A DNA stretch of 52,921 nucleotides from positions 1-52,921 of the forward strand of contig JAIPBL010000040.1 in assembly GCA_021739645.1 (NCBI GenBank). The letters run 5' to 3'. The number at the start of each line of letters is the position of its first letter. The stretch's first letter is position 1. The notes below the pieces were generated by a model that was given only the letters and a program-made list of their open reading frames with translations, ran no database searches and was not told the origin of the DNA. Made by a program: the position numbers and the translations under genes. Origin of the DNA: Saprospiraceae bacterium. Lineage in GTDB: Bacteria > Bacteroidota > Bacteroidia > Chitinophagales > Saprospiraceae. Shown in pieces: positions 18,801-25,608 of the stretch.

Positions 18801-18956
18801 AAAGCCGAAGCCGAACTCAAGAAACGCCTGGACGACGAAGCCAAAAAGGCCGCAGATGAAGCCGCCAAAAAAGCCAAGGACAAACTAGGCGAGGATGCAA
18901 AGAAGAAACTGGAAGAGGTCAACCCGTTTAAAAAGAAAAAAGGCGGCGGGGGTTGA
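15861..18956 (+). CDS. AsmA-like inner-membrane protein
   Basis: A 1031-residue protein with one N-terminal helix (about 5-30) and a very long periplasmic region of repeating beta segments, as in the AsmA/YhdP bridge-like family linked to lipid traffic to the outer membrane. AsmA hallmarks: KDDIIEGVKKLANENLNAKVDFSTVDIS near the N-terminus, and the AsmA-like C-terminal region with LSGLNGIIN-type strands, SASALGGNIGITGGY and YKIIAKIPRA. A Ser/Gly linker after the EEE segment at about 528 is encoded by a heptad repeat. The last 100 residues are a Lys/Ala/Glu coiled coil ending in VNPFKKKKGGGG. Followed by a strong terminator. Substrate unknown. Confidence 0.85.
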   Translation: MAKMKIIKRIFIGIGIFLVLFIGALVAIPFVFKDDIIEGVKKLANENLNAKVDFSTVDISLLRSFPSVSIGLNDYSVMGIEEFDGIKLVGGDAFRITVDFWSAWNFGKVPLEIKSVVLDKPEINVIVLSNGKANYDIAKPSTDTTTTETAFQIKLQEYAINGGNITYDDRLGGTFVKLTNLDHSGEGDFTQDIFDLTTKTSIGEMTAESGGVAYLKKAKVKLDAGFNIDMPNSKYTLKENDLKINDLQLKADGWLAMPGEDIDMDLTFSAPQSDFKSLLSMIPNAYTAGYDNVKASGTFKLDGMVKGKYSSKPEAYPAFNINLDVNNADVKYPDLPLGISNINTNVKVNSPSSNLDQMLVDVSKFSLKIGNNPLEGYFKLRTPMSDPDIDTKIKGVLNLEELSKAFPMEGVKSLNGIINTDIAVKTKMSTIDKGDYENVDMSGNASIKNMNYVADGMPAVNISAMQVDFTPQSVNLPSFAMKLGKSDLSGKGRIDNILAYFSPDKTMKGSLTLHSNYFNADEWMTEEEEVGSSTVGSGQSAPAPSANEEVFNRFDFSMDAEVGKVDYDVYKIENFVAKGNFTPAKLTVSQLSGKIGESDFSAAGALTNIWNYLFNNEKLGGAITLRSNYMNLNQFMTAEGAAPTTTAPPVAAEPILVPDNIDMVVDANMGTVIYDNLELKNVKGALIVKNEEVRFDNLSASALGGNIGITGGYNTQNHEKPKFDLAMKLKNMDFQQSFAKFNTFQAIAPIGKYLEGNFNTELTMSSDLKKDLMPDLATLAVAGLLETLNGTITGAAPLQEIGNKLNVDAFKKLNIKNSKNWFTVKDGAFQLDEFKQTVDGIDMRIGGTHKLVGDMDYKIIAKIPRAKIGKNPLGAAANSGLDFLSGEASKLGLNVNAGEFINVQINLGGTLDKPKASFKVLGSEGEGSVKDAVVSKVKEEAQQQLDKAKAEAEARLAAERKQLEDKAKSEVDKLADEAKKKAEAELKKRLDDEAKKAADEAAKKAKDKLGEDAKKKLEEVNPFKKKKGGGG
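17445..17479. repeat. Heptad repeat inside the AsmA gene
   Basis: Units AGTTGGC, AGTTCGAC, AGTTGGC and AGTGGGC follow one another with a period of 7, 8, 7, 7. Read on the minus strand this 35-base block matches 30807-30841 at 31 of 35 positions. It encodes a Gly/Ser-rich linker. Confidence 0.7.
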
Positions 18957-19017
18957 TACGCTCCTTTCGTTGCCAGTTTGTAGGCAATAATTTCCACGCC
19001 CAAGATAGCGTTGGTAA

Positions 19018-19054
19018 ACGTCGGCAGGGGGTCTAATAACCTGCCGACGTTTTT
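19018..19054 (+). terminator. Intrinsic terminator of the AsmA gene
   Basis: Perfect 11-bp stem ACGTCGGCAGG/CCTGCCGACGT (19018-19028 with 19040-19050) followed by TTTT. It ends 16 bases before the ATG of the next gene, so that gene needs a promoter in or beyond this hairpin, or depends on read-through. Confidence 0.9.
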
Positions 19055-19070
19055 GTTAAATAAAACCTGT

Positions 19071-21557
19071 ATGCTCAAAAAAGCCCTGATTTTACTGCTC
19101 TCATTTGCGCTGCCTATTTTCCTATTTTCTCAGGTTAGGGGTAAAGTGACCGACATGAAAGGCGAACCACTGCCTTTCGTTTCCATCTATGTGCAAGGTA
19201 CCACCAATGGAACTACTTCCAACCTGGAAGGTGGCTATTCGCTGGTGTTGGAAAAGGGTAAGTATCAAGTGGTATTCCAATCGATAGGTTACAAGCAGCA
19301 CACTGAAACGGTCGAGATGAAAGGTCAGCCTATCAAGCTAAATGTGCAGTTGTCCGAAGAAACCATTGAACTGGCTGGTGTAGAAATAAAAGCCAACGCC
19401 GAAGACCCCGCATACCCGATCATTAGAAAAGCGATTGAGAAAAGGGATTATTACCAAAAACAAGTCGAATCCTACACCTGCGAAGTATATATCAAAGGAA
19501 ACGTCAAGGTGCTGGAATCCCCAAAACAATTGCTCGGCAAAGAGATTGGCGACATGGATGGAAACCTCGACACCACAGGCCAGGGCATTGTTTACCTTTC
19601 AGAATCTGTCTCAAAGCTTTACTTCAAACAACCCGACAAGAAAAAGGAAATCATGGAGTCCAGCAAGGTGAGCGGCAACAACCAAGGATTCAGCTACAAC
19701 AGCGCCCAGGATTTCAACGTGGATTTGTACAAAAACTACTCGGAGTTTGGCCGCAACGTCGTTTCGCCCATCGCCGACAATGCCATGAACTTCTACAAAT
19801 ACCGCCTCGAAGGTGCGTTTGTGGATGAAGGGGGCAGGCTCGTGAACAAGATTGCTGTGCTGCCCAAGAACTTCGCCGACCCAGTTTACCGGGGCTTCAT
19901 TTACATCGTCAGCGATACCTGGAATATCCAGAGCGCCGACCTTTTTACCACCGGACTTTCCGCTCAAATCCCGTTGTTTGATACGCTCAGTGTTCGCCAA
20001 AACTTTGTGCCGGTGGACAAGCCTGATGTTTGGCGGATATTTTCGCAAACTTTCTCCATTCACGGCGGATTTTTTGGGTTCAAATTCGGTGGCAGTTTTA
20101 CTGCGATTTACCGCAACTACGACCTGGACGCCAACCTTTCTGACAAGTTTTTTACCAACGAAATCATGAAGGTGGAAAGAGGTGCGAATGAAAAGGACAC
20201 CACTTTTTGGAACGATGTGCGGCCAGTGCCGCTGACCAACGAGGAATCCGTTGACTACGTCAAAAAAGACAGCATCCGTGTGCTGCGGGAGTCAAAGCCA
20301 TTTATGGATTCCATTGACCAAAAGGAAAACAAACCCGAATGGGGCGACCTGCTTTTTGGCTACACTTGGCAGAACTCTTGGAAGCGGCATTCCTTCACCC
20401 TCGAAACGCCCATCAACAGTTTTCAGTACAACCTCGTGCAGGGTGTGAAACTCAGCCTTGGCCTCAGTTACACGAAGTACCTGGACAAGAAAAAGGGCAA
20501 AATGGTGATGGCTGGTGGGCGGGTTTCCTACGGCCTTGCGGATGAAAAAACAAGGGGTAGTGGAGATTTCACCTGGCGTTTCAACCCAAAAAAATACTCA
20601 CAGCTTAAATTGTCCGGCGGCAACGAGGTATTGCAATTCAACGAATTGGAGCCGATAGTCACGCTCTACAATACCTATTTCACCTTGGTAAGTCGCCGAA
20701 ACTACGCCCGTTTTTACCAGAAAAAATATGCCAAGGCCGAGTTTCAACAAGAAATTGTCAATGGCATTCTGGGCTATTTTGTTGGCCAATGGAGTGACCG
20801 CAGCCCACTTGAAAACCGAACGGATTACAGCCTTTTTTATAAAAAGAAAAGGGAGTTCCAGTCCAATATACCCATCAGTGACCTTTTGCCGGAGGCGGCA
20901 CTGGCGCAGAGCCGAGCCATTGTTTTGGGCATCAGTTTTCGCTTGCGCCCCGGCCAAAAATACATGGACTATCCTGACCGTAAAATAGTAGTCGGCAGCG
21001 AATTTCCCGACCTGTGGCTGCATTACCGCAAGGGCATCGCAGCTTTCGGAAGCGACGTGAATTACGACCGCCTCTCCGTCGCCCTCTCAAAAAGCGACAT
21101 CAAACTGGGCATTGCCGGAGTGATGCGGGTTAGGTTGGAAGCGGGCAGTTTTGTGAACAACAAACAGGTTTTCTTTCAGGATTACCGCCATTTCCTTGGC
21201 AACGAAACCCATTTTGGCAATAAAGACTACTACATGTACGCCTTCAAAATGCTTCCGTACTATGCCCATAGCACCAGACGGAGTTGGTACGAAGTGCATT
21301 GGGAGCATGATTTCAAAGGCTTAATGACTGATAAAATACCTGGCTTGAAAAAATTGGGTTGGAACCTCGTGGCAGGTGCAAATCTACTTTACACCCCAGA
21401 ATCCAAGGATTATGTGGAGTTCTCGCTTGGCTTCGATGGACTTGGATTTGGCCGCCTGTTCAGGGTTGACGCCGTCACCTCATTCCATCAAGGAAAATAC
21501 CAAGGTATCGGCTATGTAGTGGGGATTTCCCTGCCACTGAACGAGTTGCAGTTGTGA
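19071..21557 (+). CDS. DUF5686 protein with carboxypeptidase-regulatory-like domain
   Basis: An 828-residue outer-membrane protein. Signal peptide (about 1-20, FLFSQ), then a CarboxypepD_reg-like beta domain (about 21-105: VRGKVTDMKGEPLPFVSIYV, GGYSLVLEKGKYQVVFQSIGYK), then the DUF5686 region beginning at DPAYPIIRKAIEKRDYYQ and continuing as a large barrel to the C-terminus (LDGLGFGRLFRVDAVTSF). These proteins look like SusC-type receptors without a TonB plug; their role is unknown. The start at 19071 gives the signal peptide; upstream in-frame sequence is the terminator hairpin of the AsmA gene. Confidence 0.9.
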   Translation: MLKKALILLLSFALPIFLFSQVRGKVTDMKGEPLPFVSIYVQGTTNGTTSNLEGGYSLVLEKGKYQVVFQSIGYKQHTETVEMKGQPIKLNVQLSEETIELAGVEIKANAEDPAYPIIRKAIEKRDYYQKQVESYTCEVYIKGNVKVLESPKQLLGKEIGDMDGNLDTTGQGIVYLSESVSKLYFKQPDKKKEIMESSKVSGNNQGFSYNSAQDFNVDLYKNYSEFGRNVVSPIADNAMNFYKYRLEGAFVDEGGRLVNKIAVLPKNFADPVYRGFIYIVSDTWNIQSADLFTTGLSAQIPLFDTLSVRQNFVPVDKPDVWRIFSQTFSIHGGFFGFKFGGSFTAIYRNYDLDANLSDKFFTNEIMKVERGANEKDTTFWNDVRPVPLTNEESVDYVKKDSIRVLRESKPFMDSIDQKENKPEWGDLLFGYTWQNSWKRHSFTLETPINSFQYNLVQGVKLSLGLSYTKYLDKKKGKMVMAGGRVSYGLADEKTRGSGDFTWRFNPKKYSQLKLSGGNEVLQFNELEPIVTLYNTYFTLVSRRNYARFYQKKYAKAEFQQEIVNGILGYFVGQWSDRSPLENRTDYSLFYKKKREFQSNIPISDLLPEAALAQSRAIVLGISFRLRPGQKYMDYPDRKIVVGSEFPDLWLHYRKGIAAFGSDVNYDRLSVALSKSDIKLGIAGVMRVRLEAGSFVNNKQVFFQDYRHFLGNETHFGNKDYYMYAFKMLPYYAHSTRRSWYEVHWEHDFKGLMTDKIPGLKKLGWNLVAGANLLYTPESKDYVEFSLGFDGLGFGRLFRVDAVTSFHQGKYQGIGYVVGISLPLNELQL

Positions 21558-21598
21558 GAGCGTGAGTGAGTGGGTGCACTAGCTTCTCTCACCTGCTA

Positions 21599-21811
21599 TC
21601 ATTCTTCAGCTCTCCAATCTGAGACAGTGAGGTAAACCACTATGATTCCGGCGACAATCATGAAAATTTTTGCCAAGAAACCGAACAAGGCACCAGGGAA
21701 GTCCAACCAAACCAGGAAGCTGATTTTAACGCCCACCAAACTCAGCACCAACGCCGAAAAGCCGAAAATAAAAAGTAGAAATCCGGTGGTAATCCAAGCT
21801 GCTTTTTTCAT
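21599..21811 (-). CDS. Small two-helix membrane protein
   Basis: A 70-residue protein with two membrane helices (about 5-30 and 38-62) and the C-terminal tail SDWRAEE. The first helix has the pattern WITTGFLLFIFGFSALVLSLVGV. The start at 21811 is supported by a TATCTTTG -7 element 20 bases upstream; 40 more codons would be open further up but are not protein-like. No function can be assigned. Confidence 0.7.
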   Translation of the reverse strand: MKKAAWITTGFLLFIFGFSALVLSLVGVKISFLVWLDFPGALFGFLAKIFMIVAGIIVVYLTVSDWRAEE

Positions 21812-21830
21812 GTTTCTTTTATTTGTGCCG

Positions 21831-21838
21831 CAAAGATA
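21831..21838 (-). promoter_or_regulatory. -7 element (TATCTTTG) of the small membrane protein gene
   Basis: Exact TAnnTTTG match on the minus strand, 20 bases upstream of the ATG at 21811. No clear -33 element. Confidence 0.45.
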
Positions 21839-21910
21839 GCTACTCAACCTGATAGTGGTGGGTAGGGTCGAATCACATTCATCACACAGCCTACACTCAG
21901 AAAAAGCATT

Positions 21911-22303
21911 ATGAAACAGCGCCTTGCCCATATTGCCCTAGTTGTTCGAGATTACGATGAGGCCATTGAATTCTACACGCAAAAACTACATTTCAAATTG
22001 GTGGAGGATACCCAGCTTACAGCCACAAAACGCTGGGTTATCGTGGCGCCGCCCGGCGATGGCACTTGCCAATTGTTGCTGGCCAAGGCAGTCGGCGAGG
22101 AGCAGGTTTCCCGCATCGGCAATCAGACGGGCGGGAGGGTTTTCCTATTCCTTTATACGGACAATCTTCAGCGAGACTTTGACAATTTGCTGGCGCAAAA
22201 TATACAAATCGTTCGGCCCCCCGCTTCGGAATCTTATGGTCAGGTGGCCGTATTCGAGGATATGTATGGAAACTTGTGGGACTTGATTGAACCTTTGGAA
22301 TAA
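21911..22303 (+). CDS. VOC family protein (glyoxalase-like)
   Basis: A 130-residue vicinal oxygen chelate protein. AHIALVVRDYDEAIEFYTQKLHFKLVED gives the N-terminal module with the metal-ligand His of HIALVV, and the C-terminal VAVFEDMYGNLWDLIEPLE gives the second module with its Glu. It belongs to the extradiol/glyoxalase-like branch and differs from the other VOC protein in this window. Substrate unknown. Stands alone between a divergent small membrane gene and a hairpin-rich intergenic stretch. Confidence 0.87.
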   Translation: MKQRLAHIALVVRDYDEAIEFYTQKLHFKLVEDTQLTATKRWVIVAPPGDGTCQLLLAKAVGEEQVSRIGNQTGGRVFLFLYTDNLQRDFDNLLAQNIQIVRPPASESYGQVAVFEDMYGNLWDLIEPLE

Positions 22304-22430
22304 TCGCTTTCGGACAACGGAACGATACGATTGGACAGCAGGTCGTTCGAAATGGAGGAAAATAGGGCAGGGGAGGGGAGTGTCAACTTCCTACCGTGAC
22401 AAAGCGGTTTCATGGCTTGGAAGCAGGAAA

Positions 22431-22463
22431 AGTTAGGAGGTAACTTCAAGTTATCTCCTAACT
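22431..22463. repeat. 15-bp intergenic hairpin with 3-base loop
   Basis: AGTTAGGAGGTAACT (22431-22445) pairs with 22449-22463 with a single G-T wobble around a TCA loop. There is no T tract, so it is not a standard terminator. The 292-base gap 22304-22595 holds only this and the next hairpin. Confidence 0.65.
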
Positions 22464-22499
22464 TGGCAACACAAGCCTGTCAGAGGTAGGCTGGTACTT

Positions 22500-22538
22500 G
22501 GTTCAAGTAGAAGGCCCGATTGCTATCGGGATTGAACC
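22500..22538. repeat. Nested inverted repeat with CCCGAT/ATCGGG core
   Basis: GGTTCAA (22500-22506) and TTGAACC (22532-22538) enclose CCCGAT-TGCT-ATCGGG (22515-22530). Similar CCCGAT/ATCGGG hairpins occur between genes in many Bacteroidota (recollection, not searched). Confidence 0.55.
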
Positions 22539-22595
22539 AGCGTTATCGTTTTTGCTTGGGAAGACAATGTGCCAGCGGGCTTCCATATAATTATA

Positions 22596-23702
22596 TCATA
22601 AAATAGACATTACCAAGTTCACCTTTCCCTCCAAATCTCCCGGATGCAAACTCAGCACCTCATGCCACTTCCCCCAAGTGCCTAATGAATTCACCGCCTT
22701 CACCCAACCCTGCAAGGCTTGGCGCTTGATTTGTGCGGTTTTATCGTTTTTCCCCTTGGTCTCCACCACAACATACGCCCCGTTCTTCAGTCGCACTACA
22801 AAATCAGGGAAATAACGGCGGGGCGAACCATCCCCAAAGTACCAGACGACGAAGCCGAAATGGTCGTTCTTTATCCAAGCATCCACGCAGTCCATTTTGT
22901 CCAAGGTGAAGGCTTCGCTGGCTTCCCAGCCGCTATCCATTGGAAGTCCGTTTAGGTGGCATTTTTCTACGTACCACACAGGCTTGGTCGTCAACCAAAT
23001 AGGCATGTCGGCAGTAGAAATCACTGGGCGCTCTTTGTCAATGATGATTTCGATTTTCTCCGCATTCTGTTCCCTTACTTGCGCCAAAATATGACCGACA
23101 ATATCACTCATGGCAAGCATCAGGGCGATATTCCGTCGTTGTTCATCATTGCTGAATAAGTCCTGCACCAGTCTGACTTTGCCGCTATCAATAAAGTCTT
23201 GAACGATTTTGAGGAATTGTGTAAAAAGGAAAGGCTCTCTCCCCTGCCATTGCTGTTTTTTGAACTCCTGCTCAAACATCCGCTGTGCCACTTTAAATAT
23301 GACACTCTGCAAACGGGTCTCAGGCCCAGCCTTTAAGTCAATATTGGCAATGTCTTTTGCAGCTCCTTTTCCTTCTATTATTGCCCCCAATTCTGCATTG
23401 GTAATAAACCGATAAGGGTCAATTTCCAAGGTGGTCACTTTGTCCTCATCAATGGACAACACTGGACGAAGTATGTTCTCGATGCGGATGATATTCGGCA
23501 GTTCAATTTGATAGCCCGCTTTTTCTGGGACGATTTTGATTTCGTTCTTCTGGAGCGGTGGCGGTGGCGGCGTGGTTTCATCGCCTTCTTGTGGCAAGAT
23601 ATTGAACGGCACACCGAAAATATTCACATACTCCGCTTGCAGTCGGCTATTCGGGTCAAGTGGGTTGCCTTCGTTTTCAAACTCATAGCCTACCCGACGC
23701 AA
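22596..23702 (-). CDS. Type III restriction enzyme Res, 3' half (frameshifted)
   Basis: A 368-residue frame carrying the end of a type III Res subunit. Continuing upstream, the frame reads CEQVIGRGLRRVGYE, which is SF2 helicase motif VI and should be joined to the 5' half. The C-terminal endonuclease domain shows PD (299-300) in YFPDFVV and the E-x-K of VVVETKGK (Glu314), the metal-binding PD-D/E-x-K site. The nominal TTG start at 23702 has no ribosome site. As it stands it cannot make a full enzyme; see the 5' half. Confidence 0.85.
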   Translation of the reverse strand: MRRVGYEFENEGNPLDPNSRLQAEYVNIFGVPFNILPQEGDETTPPPPPLQKNEIKIVPEKAGYQIELPNIIRIENILRPVLSIDEDKVTTLEIDPYRFITNAELGAIIEGKGAAKDIANIDLKAGPETRLQSVIFKVAQRMFEQEFKKQQWQGREPFLFTQFLKIVQDFIDSGKVRLVQDLFSNDEQRRNIALMLAMSDIVGHILAQVREQNAEKIEIIIDKERPVISTADMPIWLTTKPVWYVEKCHLNGLPMDSGWEASEAFTLDKMDCVDAWIKNDHFGFVVWYFGDGSPRRYFPDFVVRLKNGAYVVVETKGKNDKTAQIKRQALQGWVKAVNSLGTWGKWHEVLSLHPGDLEGKVNLVMSIL

Positions 23703-23706
23703 TCCC

Positions 23707-25401
23707 CTACCTATGACCTGCTCGCGAAGAAAACGCCCGCAAGCCCATGATATGCGTCACCGTCTTGGCGTCCCAACCTTCCGACAACATGCTCACACCT
23801 ATCACATTGCAAACCCTTTCGCCCGGTTCTCCGCTGCGGCCAACAGTATCCACCATTAACCGAAGCCGTTCGGCCAGTTTCTCTTTCGTGAGGTTGTCGT
23901 CTTCATTTATTTGAATCGCTTCCCGCTGGCTTTCGGCATCATCCAGCATTTTGGAATCAATTTGTAGGATGCGGTCTGTTTCATACAAGCCCATATCCGC
24001 CATTTCGTCTATTACCCCGTGCAAGCCTTTTCTATCGAACTCATATTTCACCCTTGCCGCTGTCTCGGTATTGTTGCAGATGGTAATCATGCTGGGCAAT
24101 ACCCCTTTCCAATCGGCGGAATTGCGTAGCCAATCATAGTTGAGCAAAATATAGGCATTGCGCACCAAGGAAGGCAAACCCATCGAAGGCGCTGCACCTT
24201 TGAAATTCAGCGAGTCCTTTACTTCGGGGTCATCATAAATATGGTACAACTTGGAATGGATTTCATTACGGATTTTGGCCAAAGCACCATCTGAGCGGAT
24301 AACCACCCTCGGCGTTTTCACCAAACCGGACTCGATAGCATCATACAGGCCAAAATCTGAAACAATCCATGGGAACACCGCTTCCTCGTCACTCTGTTTG
24401 CCGGATGGACTGAAAGGCGTGGCCGTAAAGTCAAAACAACGAAGGATGCCATTGTTCCGATGAATCCTGTCCAAGCCGCCTACCCAGATAGTGGCGTCCT
24501 TTTCTTCTTTTTTAAGGCTTTTTCGTTTACTGCTGACAGGCACCCGCCAAGCGTGGTGCGCTTCGTCATTCAGCACCACAATATTTTTCTCTTTGGACAT
24601 TCGACTGTCCAAAACATCCTTCACATAAGCCTTGTCACTCTTAGCGCCCCGCTTGTCCACAGACTTGCGCTTGGCTATTCGTTCCTCTGTATCCCATGCC
24701 AGCGTATGCCAGTTTTCTATCAAGATATTGCCCTTGCGAAGCTTGGGCATCATTTCCGAAGGAACGATATGATGTGCCTCGTAATAATTGTCCTCGTTCC
24801 AGTCGCCCTCGCCTTTCTTGGCAGATGGATACAGCACCTGCAATCGGCTCTTTACAGTCAGGTTGGGTGCTACGATAAAGATGTTTTTGGTAAACTTCGG
24901 GTTGTTCGGATAATCCATTCGGTTCAGCACCTGCCAAGCGATAGTCATGCCCATCACCAAGGTCTTGCCCGTGCCCGTAGCCATTTTGCAGCATATCCGC
25001 TGCCAAGTGCCGCCGTCGCCTGGTATCTTTTGAGTAAACTGTGCGCCCTCCGGCGTTTCGGACAAGTATATCAGCGTTTCGATCGCTTCTATTTGGCAAA
25101 AGAAAAACTGCGTCATGCCCTCCCGCTTTTCCCGGTCAGTCCAGTGTCGAAGCAGTTTGCGGGTCGTGCCAGTGGTGTATTGGTAACCACCTTCCCGCCA
25201 CTGCCGCACCCGCTCCCGCAGATGGTTCACCGTATCAAGTTCCACGAACTTGCCGACCCCAAACCTCGCCTGTTCACGGGTGGATACCATGTAGCCCGCC
25301 TTGCGTCTGCCTTCCAGTTTTTGGTATTGCTGTGCGCCCACGTTGTTCCAATGCTCGGTTGGCTCGTGGTATGGGTTGTTGCAAATGAGTTTGTCTATCA
25401 T
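23707..25401 (-). CDS. Type III restriction enzyme Res, 5' half (helicase part, truncated)
   Basis: A 564-residue frame with the DEAD/DEAH translocase of type III Res proteins: Walker A ATGTGKT (141-147), DEAH (279-282) in LNDEAHHAWR, FDFTATPFSPSG as motif III, and MLSEGWDAKTVTHIMGLRAFSS as motif V. It then ends in RAGHR-stop, where homologues continue with QLLCEQV-GRGLRR. Comparing the bases with that expected motif, about 11 nt are missing between TCTTCG and CGAGCAG near 23719-23726. Start ATG at 25401; 17 bases upstream lies one of the 33-nt palindromes. Probably a broken gene, unless it is an assembly error. Confidence 0.9.
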   Translation of the reverse strand: MIDKLICNNPYHEPTEHWNNVGAQQYQKLEGRRKAGYMVSTREQARFGVGKFVELDTVNHLRERVRQWREGGYQYTTGTTRKLLRHWTDREKREGMTQFFFCQIEAIETLIYLSETPEGAQFTQKIPGDGGTWQRICCKMATGTGKTLVMGMTIAWQVLNRMDYPNNPKFTKNIFIVAPNLTVKSRLQVLYPSAKKGEGDWNEDNYYEAHHIVPSEMMPKLRKGNILIENWHTLAWDTEERIAKRKSVDKRGAKSDKAYVKDVLDSRMSKEKNIVVLNDEAHHAWRVPVSSKRKSLKKEEKDATIWVGGLDRIHRNNGILRCFDFTATPFSPSGKQSDEEAVFPWIVSDFGLYDAIESGLVKTPRVVIRSDGALAKIRNEIHSKLYHIYDDPEVKDSLNFKGAAPSMGLPSLVRNAYILLNYDWLRNSADWKGVLPSMITICNNTETAARVKYEFDRKGLHGVIDEMADMGLYETDRILQIDSKMLDDAESQREAIQINEDDNLTKEKLAERLRLMVDTVGRSGEPGERVCNVIGVSMLSEGWDAKTVTHIMGLRAFSSRAGHR

Positions 25402-25417
25402 TATCGTTGATTGCTTT

Positions 25418-25450
25418 AGACCCAACAGGTCTTGAGGACCTGTTGGGTCT
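25418..25450. repeat. REP-like palindrome R1 (barcode CCAA/TTGG)
   Basis: 33-nt unit, perfect 14-bp arms AGACCCAACAGGTC and complement around TTGAG. It ends 17 bases upstream of the res ATG, on the minus strand in frame with res. Confidence 0.9.
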
Positions 25451-25472
25451 TTCTTCGCACGAGGCCCGCACG

Positions 25473-25505
25473 AGACCTGACAGGTTTTCAAAACCTGACA
25501 GGTAT
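25473..25505. repeat. REP-like palindrome R2 (degenerate right arm)
   Basis: 33-nt unit, left arm AGACCTGACAGGTTT. The right arm has ACAG where TCAG is expected and ends TAT instead of TCT. Confidence 0.85.
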
Positions 25506-25525
25506 TTTCTCGCCCGTTCGCCTAA

Positions 25526-25558
25526 AGACTCAACAGGTTTTTGAAACCTGTTGAGTCT
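25526..25558. repeat. REP-like palindrome R3 (barcode TCAA/TTGA)
   Basis: 33-nt unit with perfect 15-bp arms (AGACTCAACAGGTTT and complement) and TTG loop. Confidence 0.9.
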
Positions 25559-25570
25559 ATTACCTGCATG

Positions 25571-25603
25571 AGACCAGACAGGTTTTTGAAACCTGTCTGG
25601 TCT
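25571..25603. repeat. REP-like palindrome R4 (barcode CAGA/TCTG)
   Basis: 33-nt unit with perfect 15-bp arms (AGACCAGACAGGTTT and complement) and TTG loop. Lies 5 bases beyond the stop codon of the transposase gene. Confidence 0.9.
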
Positions 25604-25608
25604 ATCAT

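Noticed and set aside
21554-21592. Terminator between the DUF5686 and small membrane genes
   Set aside because: GTGAGAG/CTCTCAC gives only 7 bp with a 25-base loop and no T tract.
24460-25410. 316-residue frame antisense to res
   Set aside because: It mirrors the complete helicase frame and has no recognisable domains.
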